Positions 7,284-15,022 of a DNA stretch of 26,440 bases are shown piece by piece. The position numbers were made by a program, and so were the translations under genes. Positions within the stretch are counted from its first letter, which is position 1. The number at the start of each line of letters is the position of its first letter. The notes under the pieces are model-generated. The model searched no databases, was not told where the DNA came from, and saw only the letters and a list, made by a program, of their open reading frames with translations. This stretch comes from Novosphingopyxis sp042090735 (GTDB lineage: Bacteria; Pseudomonadota; Alphaproteobacteria; Sphingomonadales; Sphingomonadaceae). The stretch spans positions 1 to 26,440 of the forward strand of contig JBELIU010000010.1 in assembly GCA_042090735.1 (NCBI GenBank), read 5' to 3'.

Positions 7284-8366
7284 ATGGCCCAAAAACGCAT
7301 CCGCGTCCTCGTCATCGACGATAGTGCCAGTGTCCGGCAGGCGATGACTTCGATTCTCTCGGCCGATCCGGAAATCGAGGTGATCGCCGCCGCGTCCGAT
7401 CCCTTTGCCGCCGCGCGGTATATCCAGGCCGAATTGCCCGATGTGGTGACACTCGACGTCGAAATGCCGCGTATGGACGGCATAACCTTCCTTCGCAAAT
7501 TGATGAGTCAGTGTCCCGTGCCTGTAGTGATGTGCTCCTCGCTGGTGGAGGAAGGGTCCGAAACGCTACTTCAGGCGCTGGAGGCGGGGGCCGTCGACAT
7601 CATCCTCAAACCGCGCATGGGTGTGGCCGACCATTTGCTGGAATCGCACATGCGCATCCGTGAGACGGTGAAAGGTGCAGCCCAGGCGCGCCTCGGGCGC
7701 CGCTCCGCCGCCCGTCAGGATGAAGGGACGCAGGCAAAACTTACCGCCGACGCCATGATGCCGCCTCCGAATGCAACGGCCATGCGCCGCACCACCGAGA
7801 TGGTTGCGTGCATCGGCGCGTCCACCGGCGGCACCGAAGCGTTGCGCGAAATGCTGGAGGCGCTGCCCGCCAATTCACCCGGCATGGTGGTGGTCCAGCA
7901 TATGCCCGAAAGCTTCACCAAGGCCTTTGCAAAGCGGCTCAATACGCTGTGCAAGGTCGATGTGAAGGAGGCCGAAGACGGCGACACCGTGATGCGCGGC
8001 CATGTGTTGATTGCTCCCGGCGGCCTGCGCCACACCATGCTAGAACGGCAGGGCGCGCGCTATTATGTTTCCGTTCGCGAAGGGCCGCTGGTTTCGCGCC
8101 ATCGTCCCTCGGTCGATGTGCTGTTCCGCTCTGCCGCGCGCACCGCCGGATCGAATGCGGTCGGCGTGATCATGACCGGCATGGGCGACGATGGTGCGCG
8201 CGGCCTTCTGGAGATGAAGCAGGCCGGGGCGCGTACGATCGCGCAAGACGAGGCGACATCGATCGTCTTCGGCATGCCCAAGGAAGCGATCGCGCGCGGG
8301 GCGGCCGACCGCATCCTGCCGCTCGGACACATCGCCAACGAAGTTTTGAGGGCGACCCAAAGATGA
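7284..8366 (+). CDS. cheB: Chemotaxis methylesterase/glutamine deamidase CheB
   Basis: A 360-residue two-domain CheB. The N-terminal receiver has Asp-Asp at 12-13, phosphoacceptor Asp58 in VVTLDVEMPRMDG, and the Lys of ILKPR. A linker of about 60 residues leads to the methylesterase domain, with catalytic Ser in CIGASTGG, His in VVQHMPESF and Asp in MTGMGDDGA. Phosphorylation by CheA activates removal of methyl groups from the receptor. The open frame extends upstream to 7107 within cheR, but ATG 7284 has AGAAGGT about eight bases before it and gives the normal family length. The stop overlaps the next gene's start (ATGA). Confidence 0.96.
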   Translation: MAQKRIRVLVIDDSASVRQAMTSILSADPEIEVIAAASDPFAAARYIQAELPDVVTLDVEMPRMDGITFLRKLMSQCPVPVVMCSSLVEEGSETLLQALEAGAVDIILKPRMGVADHLLESHMRIRETVKGAAQARLGRRSAARQDEGTQAKLTADAMMPPPNATAMRRTTEMVACIGASTGGTEALREMLEALPANSPGMVVVQHMPESFTKAFAKRLNTLCKVDVKEAEDGDTVMRGHVLIAPGGLRHTMLERQGARYYVSVREGPLVSRHRPSVDVLFRSAARTAGSNAVGVIMTGMGDDGARGLLEMKQAGARTIAQDEATSIVFGMPKEAIARGAADRILPLGHIANEVLRATQR

Positions 8367-10156
8367 GCATGCACTTCTCCGATCTGTCCGCAGAGCTTGC
8401 CGAAGCGCTGGATGCCGGGGCCGACGGGCCGCCTCCGACGGACGGCGTTTCGGATCCGCTGCCCGCCGGCGTCGCTCCGGACACCCGGAGCATCGCAGCC
8501 GATCTCTCCAGCCTTGCCGCCGGAATGGATCGCCGCTTCGTCGAGGCAGGCACGATGCTGATGACCGCGATCGAGACGATCGATCGCCTGATGGCGGTGC
8601 TGAAGGGCATCAGCTCCGCGCTGGACGATACGTCCGCGCGCGATGCGATCGCAACCTTGACGGACATGGCGGAGCGGCTCGGCAGCCTGCCCGACACCCT
8701 TCACGCCAGGGAAGTTACCCTGAATGCGGCGCGATCGCATTCGCAGACGCTGGAAACGCATCTCGTCGAGATGCGCAGGCTCCTCGATATCCTGCGCATC
8801 TATGGTCTCAACATCAAGATCGCCGCTGGCGGAGGCGAGGGCTTCATCAAATTTGTCGACGATCTCAACCTGCGTCTCGACGGCGGGCTGGTCGAACTGG
8901 ACGGCATTGGTGCCATGCTTGACCGGCTTGCCCCTGATCTGAACAAGGCGGGCGACGCGATCGAACCGTTGCGCCAAGAATGCGAACGCGTCGTTCCCGC
9001 CGTTCCGCAGCAACTTGCCGCCGACGCCGGCTTGCTTCAGCAGCACATGCAATCGATGAGCGAACTGGCTCGCGATATCTTTTCCATCGCCGGCGATATC
9101 CAGCGGGAGGTGGCTACGGTGCTTGGCGCCCTGCAGGTTGGTGACAGCACCCGCCAGCGGGTGGAGCACGTGGTCGAGACGCTGGAAATCCTGGATGACT
9201 GGTCCGCGCAAGCAGCGCCCGCGCCAGAGGTGGCGCACGCGGTTCGATCCAGCATCTACGCGCTCCTCGCCGGGCAGCTCGTCGGGGCCGCAGAAGACTT
9301 TTCCGCTGGCGCGAATACACTTCTGCGATCCCTGCAGGATATCGGCCCGCATACCACGCGCCTGCTCTCCGTCATTGGGACGGACGGCGATTCGAACGGT
9401 CCGCAAATCCTGCAGGAAGTGGAACGCAGCATCATCCAGATGGACGATCTGACCAACCGCCTGCAAACGACCGAAGAGCAATCCGGGCGGCTTGTCGAAA
9501 TGGTGGCATCTACATTGGCGGGGCTCGATGCGAAGCTGCAGGTGCTCCACTGGCTACGAATCGATCTTCGCAACATAGCCATGAATACCTCCCTCCTCTG
9601 CCGCCGGTCCGGCGACACGGGCCGCGCGGTGCTGGTGGTTGCCAAGGAAATCGACATGCTCTGCAACCAACTGGGCCAGGAACTCGACTCAACCATTCAC
9701 ACGATCCGACGTCTATCGTCGGAAAGCTCGTCGATTCAGGAAGGACGCGCCCAAGAGCTGAATGATGGTGGCCTCGGCGGCGCGCTGGAAATCGTACAAA
9801 CAGGGTGCAGCACAAACGACGCCGGCCTCGAGCAGGGTCGGGACGATGCAAGCCGTCTGATCGAACTGCTCAATCGCACGGGAACCGATCTGGCCAATGA
9901 ACTGGCGCTGGAAGAAGCGATGCTGAGCGCGGGCGACAGCCTCTCGTCCTTGGCGCACGGGGCATCGGAACCATGCGAAGCCGCGTTGGACCACCTCGCA
10001 GTCCTGTTGCCGCAGATCGCGAAATTGTATTCGATGGTCCAGGAACGCGAAATCCACCGCGCTTTCTCTCCCATAGAGGAAGCGATTGTCGATAATTCGG
10101 ACGCGGACGATCTTGGCCTGTTCGGCGATGACGACGAGGACGACGGGCTTTTCTGA
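8363..10156 (+). CDS. Unknown 597-aa chemotaxis-operon protein with CheZ-like and MCP-tip-like segments
   Basis: I do not recognise a named family. It begins at ATG 8363, overlapping the cheB stop (ATGA), so it belongs to the chemotaxis operon. It is soluble (no signal peptide or membrane segment) and largely helical with heptad-like stretches. Four things are visible. Residues 256-272 (ALQVGDSTRQRVEHV) resemble the CheZ active-site helix, with Asp261 and Gln265 in D-x-x-x-Q spacing like CheZ Asp143/Gln147. Residues 402-433 align without gaps to the tip of this operon's receptor. Residues 148-170 (LNIKIAAGGGEGF) look like a shortened, degenerate tip. The last 20 residues are acidic with two GLF motifs (ADDLGLF, DDGLF), recalling the CheY-binding C-terminus of CheZ (DSLGF). 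Inference: a CheY~P phosphatase or array-associated regulator. It could also be a degenerate soluble receptor. The open frame extends upstream to 7808 inside cheB, but that part is a shadow. Confidence 0.85.
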   Translation: MSMHFSDLSAELAEALDAGADGPPPTDGVSDPLPAGVAPDTRSIAADLSSLAAGMDRRFVEAGTMLMTAIETIDRLMAVLKGISSALDDTSARDAIATLTDMAERLGSLPDTLHAREVTLNAARSHSQTLETHLVEMRRLLDILRIYGLNIKIAAGGGEGFIKFVDDLNLRLDGGLVELDGIGAMLDRLAPDLNKAGDAIEPLRQECERVVPAVPQQLAADAGLLQQHMQSMSELARDIFSIAGDIQREVATVLGALQVGDSTRQRVEHVVETLEILDDWSAQAAPAPEVAHAVRSSIYALLAGQLVGAAEDFSAGANTLLRSLQDIGPHTTRLLSVIGTDGDSNGPQILQEVERSIIQMDDLTNRLQTTEEQSGRLVEMVASTLAGLDAKLQVLHWLRIDLRNIAMNTSLLCRRSGDTGRAVLVVAKEIDMLCNQLGQELDSTIHTIRRLSSESSSIQEGRAQELNDGGLGGALEIVQTGCSTNDAGLEQGRDDASRLIELLNRTGTDLANELALEEAMLSAGDSLSSLAHGASEPCEAALDHLAVLLPQIAKLYSMVQEREIHRAFSPIEEAIVDNSDADDLGLFGDDDEDDGLF

Positions 10157-10386
10157 CATCTGCTGGCGACGCAGCGCACGTGATGCTTCTGTTGGCAAAT
10201 GATGCACGGAGTGCCGGCGACTTCCCGTAACCATTTTCAGCAACGGCCTGACATTTCCTCAAAAGTTTACCATGGAGATTCGGGAGACATCCGGATTCGG
10301 CACGATGAAGTTCAGGCCTTACCCGCTCCACGCCCGCGCGGATCAATGACACCCGTTCGGGCGCTACCTTGGGAGAGGAAATGACC
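10157..10386 (+). promoter_or_regulatory. Intergenic region ahead of the dicarboxylate symporter
   Basis: 230 bases separate the end of the chemotaxis operon from dctA. I see no convincing gene and no clear intrinsic terminator. GTAACCAT at 10227-10234 differs from the CtrA half-site TTAACCAT at one base. GGAGAGG at 10372-10378 is the ribosome binding site for dctA, eight bases before ATG 10387. The dctA promoter must lie here unless it is read through from upstream. Confidence 0.4.
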
Positions 10387-11727
10387 ATGCGCCACGTTCA
10401 GCATGCCGCCGAGCCCGCCACGCCGCCGCAGTCACGCCGGTGGTGGCGACATCTCTATGCGCAGGTTCTCATCGCGATTGTCGCGGGCGTCCTGCTCGGC
10501 CATTTCGCGCCGCCGACGGGCGAGGCGATGAAGCCGCTTGGCGATGCCTTCATCAAGCTCGTCAAGATGATCATCGCGCCGGTAATTTTCCTTACGATCG
10601 TCACCGGCATCGCAGGCATGCGCGATCTCGCGAAGATCGGCCGTGTCGCGGGCAAGGCCTTTGCCTATTTCTTCTTCTTCTCCACGCTGGCGTTGATCAT
10701 CGGGATGATCATCGGCAATGTCGTGCAGCCCGGCGCGGGTCTCAATATCGATCCGGCCACGCTCGATGCCGGCGCCGTCGCCGATTATGCGGCGAAGGCC
10801 CATGAAAGTTCGATCAGCGGCTTTCTCCTCGGCATCATTCCGGACACGATGGTGTCCGCACTCACCAGCGGTTCGATCCTGCAGGTGCTGTTCGTCTCGG
10901 TGCTGTTCGGTATTAGCCTGGCGCTGGTCGGTGAGCGCGGCGATCGCATCCTGAGCGTGCTAGAGGACATCTCCACGATCGTCTTCAAGTTCGTCTCGCT
11001 CATCATGCGCGCGGCGCCCATCGGCGCATTCGGCGCGATCGCCTTTACCATCGGCGCCTATGGGATCGGCACCCTGGCCAATCTGGTCGAACTGGTGGCA
11101 ACCTTTTACCTTACGGCGCTGGTGTTCGTTCTGGGCGTGCTCGGCATCGTCGCGCGGCTTTGCGGCTTTTCGATCTTCCGGCTGATCTCTTACCTGAAGG
11201 CGGAGTTGCTGCTGGTGCTCGGCACGTCGAGTTCGGAAAGCGCCTTGCCCTCGCTCATCGAGAAGATGGAGCGCGCCGGCTGTCCCAAATCGGTGGTCGG
11301 GCTTGTCGTGCCCACCGGATATTCCTTCAACCTGGACGGCACCAATATTTACATGACACTCGCGGCGCTGTTCATCGCGCAGGCGACGGGGATAGACCTG
11401 TCGCTAGGCGAGCAGATCGCCCTGCTTTCGGTGGCCATGATCTCATCCAAGGGTGCGGCAGGCGTCACCGGAGCTGGATTCATCACATTGGCCGCGACGC
11501 TCTCCATCGTGCCGAGCGTGCCCGTGGCGGGCATGGCCCTGATCCTCGGGATCGACCGGTTCATGTCCGAATGCCGCAGCCTTACCAATTTCATCGGCAA
11601 CGCCGTCGCCACCGTGGTCGTCAGCCGCTGGGAGGGCAATTTCGATCTCGACCAGTTCCAGGCCGCGACGTCCGGAGAGCTGCCCCGCGTCGATCAGGAT
11701 CCCGATCTGGCCGTTGCCGAAAAATAG
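10387..11727 (+). CDS. dctA: C4-dicarboxylate:cation symporter, DctA type (DAACS family)
   Basis: A 446-residue inner-membrane transporter with 8 transmembrane segments and two re-entrant hairpins expected for the glutamate/aspartate-type fold. Diagnostic motifs are present in order: LGTSSSESALPSL (HP1 serine-rich), VPTGYSFNLDGTNIYMT (TM7 NxDGT), SSKGAAGVTGAGFI (HP2) and ILGIDRFMSECRSLTNFIGN (TM8). These follow E. coli DctA very closely, so succinate, fumarate or malate uptake with Na+ or H+ is likely. I chose ATG 10387 because GGAGAGG sits eight bases upstream; ATG 10381 and TTG 10369 are in frame but badly spaced. It is on the chemotaxis strand but separated by 230 bases, so a functional link to taxis is only suggestive. 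Confidence 0.93.
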   Translation: MRHVQHAAEPATPPQSRRWWRHLYAQVLIAIVAGVLLGHFAPPTGEAMKPLGDAFIKLVKMIIAPVIFLTIVTGIAGMRDLAKIGRVAGKAFAYFFFFSTLALIIGMIIGNVVQPGAGLNIDPATLDAGAVADYAAKAHESSISGFLLGIIPDTMVSALTSGSILQVLFVSVLFGISLALVGERGDRILSVLEDISTIVFKFVSLIMRAAPIGAFGAIAFTIGAYGIGTLANLVELVATFYLTALVFVLGVLGIVARLCGFSIFRLISYLKAELLLVLGTSSSESALPSLIEKMERAGCPKSVVGLVVPTGYSFNLDGTNIYMTLAALFIAQATGIDLSLGEQIALLSVAMISSKGAAGVTGAGFITLAATLSIVPSVPVAGMALILGIDRFMSECRSLTNFIGNAVATVVVSRWEGNFDLDQFQAATSGELPRVDQDPDLAVAEK

Positions 11728-11792
11728 CCGCACAGCCCGCGCTTTCGCTTCTATACCGGCATGACAAGATCGCAGAGGGGGCAGGGGACAGG

Positions 11793-13088
11793 ATGAGCGA
11801 CACCGGCAATACCGCGCAGCACGATCCCGCGTCCGATCCGCGCGGCCCCGATGCCGCCGGCAAGCCGCCCGCCCGCGGCCGGATGTGGCGCCATCTGGGG
11901 CCAGGCATCGTCGTGGCGGCGACGGGCGTCGGCGCGGGTGATCTGGTTGCGACGCTGATTGCCGGATCGCGCTTCGGCTACGCCTTGCTGTGGGCCGCCG
12001 TGGTGGGATGTATCGTCAAGATCGCGCTGTCCGAAGGTTCGGCGCGATATCATCTGGCCACCGGCTCTACGATCTTGGCCGGATGGCGCTCGCTGGGGCG
12101 GTGGACCAGCTGGTATTTCGGCATTTACGTAATCATCTGGGGCTTCATCTACGGCGCCACCGCGATGAGCGCGACCGCCCTGCCCCTCACCGCGATGTTT
12201 CCGATCCTTCCGCTAAAGGCATGGGCGATCATCGCGGGCCTGTTCGGTTTCGTCTTCGTCTGGTTCAACCGGTACGAAACCTTTGAAATCGTGATGAAGC
12301 TTCTCGTGGGCCTGATGTTCGTCATCATGGTCGGCCTTGCCATCCTGGTTGCGCCCAGCCTGCCGGACCTTGCGCTCGGCATGGCCTTGACGCTGCCGGA
12401 GGGCTCCCTGTTCTACACGCTGGGCCTGATCGGCGGTGTGGGCGGCACGATCACCACTGCCGCCTACGGATACTGGACGCAGGCGAAGGGCTGGCGCGGC
12501 ACGCCATGGCTGCCAATGATGCGCGTCGATAATAGCGTTGCCTATATCGTCACCGGCATCTTCGTCGTCGCTATGCTGATCGTTGGCGCGGAGCTGCTCT
12601 TCTCCGCCGGTGTGGCGCTACAGGATAGCGATCAGGGGCTGCTCGGCCTCTCTGGGGTGCTGGAAAATCGGTTCGGCCGCACCATCGCGATGTTGTTCCT
12701 AGTGGGCTTCGCCGCCACCTCCGTCTCCTCGCTGCTCGGCGTGTGGCAGGGCATGAGCCTGTTCTTTTCCGACTGGTGGTATCAATTGAAGGGACGCAGC
12801 GAGGGCGGGCATGAAGGCAGCGGCGCCTATCGCTTCTACCTCGCCTGGCTCACCTTCCCGCCGATGCTGCTGCTATTTGCGGACAGGCCCTTCCTGCTGG
12901 TCATCATATACGGCGCTTTCGGGGCCCTGTTCATGCCGTTCCTGGCGGTGACGCTATTGATGCTCAACAATTCCACCCGGCTTCCGGCAGAGGCGCGCAA
13001 CGGCGTGTTCGCCAATGTCACCCTGGCAGGATCGGCCATCCTGTTCGCGATCCTGGCACTGCAACAGATCGCGAAGCTGATCGGCTGA
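11793..13088 (+). CDS. Nramp-like transporter lacking the canonical metal-binding motifs
   Basis: A 431-residue membrane protein with about 11 hydrophobic segments after a polar 30-residue N-terminus. GPGIVVAATGVGAGDLVATLIAGSRFGYALLW has the shape of Nramp TM1, but the metal-binding DPGN is replaced by GAGD. In TM6 the usual MPH is missing: the stretch reads GGTITTAAYGYWTQAKGW. The rest keeps the family layout. The substrate is therefore doubtful: a divergent divalent-cation carrier (compare Nramp-related magnesium transporters) or something else. ATG 11793 has GGGGACAGG just before it; the open frame extends upstream to 11160, but that part overlaps dctA in another frame. It lies 65 bases after dctA, so read-through transcription is possible. 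Confidence 0.8.
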   Translation: MSDTGNTAQHDPASDPRGPDAAGKPPARGRMWRHLGPGIVVAATGVGAGDLVATLIAGSRFGYALLWAAVVGCIVKIALSEGSARYHLATGSTILAGWRSLGRWTSWYFGIYVIIWGFIYGATAMSATALPLTAMFPILPLKAWAIIAGLFGFVFVWFNRYETFEIVMKLLVGLMFVIMVGLAILVAPSLPDLALGMALTLPEGSLFYTLGLIGGVGGTITTAAYGYWTQAKGWRGTPWLPMMRVDNSVAYIVTGIFVVAMLIVGAELLFSAGVALQDSDQGLLGLSGVLENRFGRTIAMLFLVGFAATSVSSLLGVWQGMSLFFSDWWYQLKGRSEGGHEGSGAYRFYLAWLTFPPMLLLFADRPFLLVIIYGAFGALFMPFLAVTLLMLNNSTRLPAEARNGVFANVTLAGSAILFAILALQQIAKLIG

Positions 13089-13093
13089 TGGAA

Positions 13094-13205
13094 GCTTTTT
13101 TGAAAAGCGGAGCCACCGCGTCGGCGCGCGCCGGGAATTCACGTCTTTCCGTCGCCCGAAAATTCATCGCCGAGGCGACGGAATAGCGGCCGCAAAAGCT
13201 TTTGC
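13094..13205. repeat. Cluster of three inverted repeats between the Nramp-like and DUF4403 genes
   Basis: In the 156-base spacer: GCTTTT / AAAAGC (13094-13099, 13103-13108, loop TTG); a perfect 10-bp inverted repeat TTCCGTCGCC / GGCGACGGAA (13147-13156, 13174-13183, 17-base loop); and the perfect 14-bp palindrome GCAAAAGCTTTTGC (13192-13205). The 10-bp stem could end transcription of the upstream gene, but no T tract follows it. The palindrome, 39 bases before the DUF4403 start, could be an operator. The roles are inferences. Confidence 0.5.
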
Positions 13206-13244
13206 CCAATCTGCCCGCTTCACAACACCTCCCTTGGAAAACAA

Positions 13245-14750
13245 ATGGCTTTTCATCCGTTTGGAGCGAAATTTCTGGAGCTTTACCCGTTGCGCCCACT
13301 TCTTCCGGCCCTCGCCTCCCTGTCCCTTCTGGCTGCATGCAGCGGATCGCCCAAGAACGAGGCGCCGCCGCGCGTGACGACGCCGATCAATATCGAATCC
13401 GCCCCCTCCACCATCGCCGTCCTTGTCACGGCCAAGCTCGATTCGCTGGCGGCTGCACTGGACCGGGATATTCCGCGCAAACTCTGGTCGATCGACAAGC
13501 CGGGCCAGACTTGCGTCGCCTCCAAGGGTATCGATCTGGGCATCGCCAAAGTGAAAACGCCGCGGATCAAGTGCCGCATCGTCGGAACGGTCACGCGCGG
13601 AAAACTCAGCCTTTCCGGATCGGGGCAAACCATTCGGGCCGCCATTCCGCTCCATGCCGTGCTGCGCGCGGAGGATATCGGTGGGATCATTTCGCGCGAA
13701 ACCGCAACCGCCGATGCGATGGCGCATGCCGTGATCCGTCTGAACCTAGACAAGGACTGGACGCCGCGCGGCACGGTCGATCTGCAATATGACTGGACCG
13801 ACACGCCCCATGCCGAAATTTTGGGCCAGCGGATCGATTTCACGAGCCAAGCCGATGCCAAGTTGAAGCCGGTCATCGCCCGGCTGGAGCGCGATTTGCC
13901 AGGCGAACTGCGCAAGCTCAACATTCGCAAACAGGTTCGGGAAGGATGGGCGTCGGCCTTCACCGTTCTGTCGTTGAACCGGAAGGACCCGCCGGTATGG
14001 CTGCGCGTCAAGCCGACGGCGCTGCATTATGGCGGCTATGATATCGACGGAAGCACGCTGCGCCTGCGCCTTGGCATGGAAGCGGTGACCGAGAGCTTCG
14101 TCGGCAACAAGCCGGGCGCCCCTAAGCCCGCGCCGCTGCCGCCAATGACGCCGCTGCAGAACAAAGCCGGCAGGGTCGCTTTCGTCATTCCCGTGGTGGC
14201 GAACTATAAAGAGCTGGAGCCGGTTTTGATGAAAGCGCTCACCAAGCGCGCCGCAAGACCGATCGAAGTACCCGGCATCGGCCCGGTTACGGCGAACTTC
14301 AAACGCGTTACGATCTACGGCACCGAAAAGGGCCGCATGGCCGTAGGCGTAACCTTTGCCGCGCATCCCCAAGGCAACCCAGCACAGAAGGCTTCCGGCA
14401 CGGTCTGGCTGACCGGCAAGCCGGTAAACGCCACAAATTCGCGCGTCGTGCAGTTCAAGGATCTGTCGATCAGCGGCACCACCGATGTCACCGGCGGAGA
14501 TCTCATCCTCGATCTCGCCAACGCACCGGGAATCACCGCGCTCATTGCGTCTTCGCTCGAGCAGAATTTCCAGAAAGATTTCGGCGAATTGCTGAAAAAG
14601 GTCGAACGTGCCATCGCGGAAAAGCGGGAGGGCCAATTCACCATCCGCGCGGACATCGACCGCGTCCAGACCGGCACCATATCCGCAACCGGCCAAGGCC
14701 TGTTCCTGCCAACACGCATCGAAGGCACCGCGCGGGTAAATCTACGATGA
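13245..14750 (+). CDS. DUF4403 family lipoprotein
   Basis: A 501-residue exported protein of the DUF4403 family, function unknown. The N-terminus is a lipoprotein signal: a hydrophobic stretch ending in the lipobox LLAAC with Cys32 followed by Ser, which predicts an outer-membrane lipoprotein facing the periplasm. After it come repeated beta-rich lipid-binding-type (BPI/SMP-like) modules, seen as IRLNLDKDWTPRGTVDLQYDW in the first half and ISGTTDVTGGDLILDLANAPG in the second. The family is around 450-500 residues, so this is full length. It is followed by a spacer with no gene and a convergent operon, so it is probably transcribed alone. It may handle lipids or envelope components; that is inference from fold resemblance. 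Confidence 0.85.
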   Translation: MAFHPFGAKFLELYPLRPLLPALASLSLLAACSGSPKNEAPPRVTTPINIESAPSTIAVLVTAKLDSLAAALDRDIPRKLWSIDKPGQTCVASKGIDLGIAKVKTPRIKCRIVGTVTRGKLSLSGSGQTIRAAIPLHAVLRAEDIGGIISRETATADAMAHAVIRLNLDKDWTPRGTVDLQYDWTDTPHAEILGQRIDFTSQADAKLKPVIARLERDLPGELRKLNIRKQVREGWASAFTVLSLNRKDPPVWLRVKPTALHYGGYDIDGSTLRLRLGMEAVTESFVGNKPGAPKPAPLPPMTPLQNKAGRVAFVIPVVANYKELEPVLMKALTKRAARPIEVPGIGPVTANFKRVTIYGTEKGRMAVGVTFAAHPQGNPAQKASGTVWLTGKPVNATNSRVVQFKDLSISGTTDVTGGDLILDLANAPGITALIASSLEQNFQKDFGELLKKVERAIAEKREGQFTIRADIDRVQTGTISATGQGLFLPTRIEGTARVNLR

Positions 14751-15022
14751 GCGCGGTGGGTGCCGCAGTCTAGCGGCCACCCGAGACGGCGAAGACGGTT
14801 AAGGTGGCAGCTGGCGGAGACGTTGAAGACCGATCTCAGCCCTGAGCTCTTGATAAAATTTGCTCTGGTGGCTTTGCAGGAGCCCTCATAAGTTTGGGAT
14901 TGCTCCGCGCATTCCGGTAGAAGGTTCACACCAACTCGGTCTGCTATTTTTGTCGACTAGATGCGAAATCGAGCCAGAACTAGATCGAATTAGAAAGCAT
15001 CCCGAAGCAGGCTCGGGACTTC
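14751..15022. other. Gene-poor spacer with unusual composition
   Basis: 272 bases between two convergent transcription units. The part from about 14850 to 15000 is visibly richer in A and T than its surroundings, and no frame looks like a real protein. The minus-strand frame reading in from here (to 14929) overlaps DUF4403 and has no family signature. It could be the remnant of a lost gene or mobile element, but no terminal inverted repeats or target duplications are evident. Confidence 0.4.
15000..15018 (-). terminator. Candidate terminator of the sugar-acid operon
   Basis: TCCCGA (15000-15005), a seven-base loop, then TCGGGA (15013-15018) form a perfect 6-bp stem just beyond the stop of the regulator gene at 15023. 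On the minus strand the following bases (TGCTTTC) are only mildly T-rich, so termination may be weak. On the plus strand CTTCTTAATTC follows, so it might also stop transcription from DUF4403. Confidence 0.4.

Noticed and set aside
8063..9550. Minus-strand open frame of 495 codons opposite cheB and the unknown gene
   Set aside because: It crosses the boundary of two coupled genes and has no domain signature; it is a codon-bias shadow.
10199..10384. 61-codon frame between the chemotaxis operon and dctA
   Set aside because: No ribosome binding site, no recognisable pattern, and it runs over the dctA ribosome binding site.
13746..14696. Minus-strand open frame of 316 codons inside DUF4403
   Set aside because: DUF4403 on the plus strand has a lipobox and family layout; the antisense frame has neither motif nor ribosome binding site.
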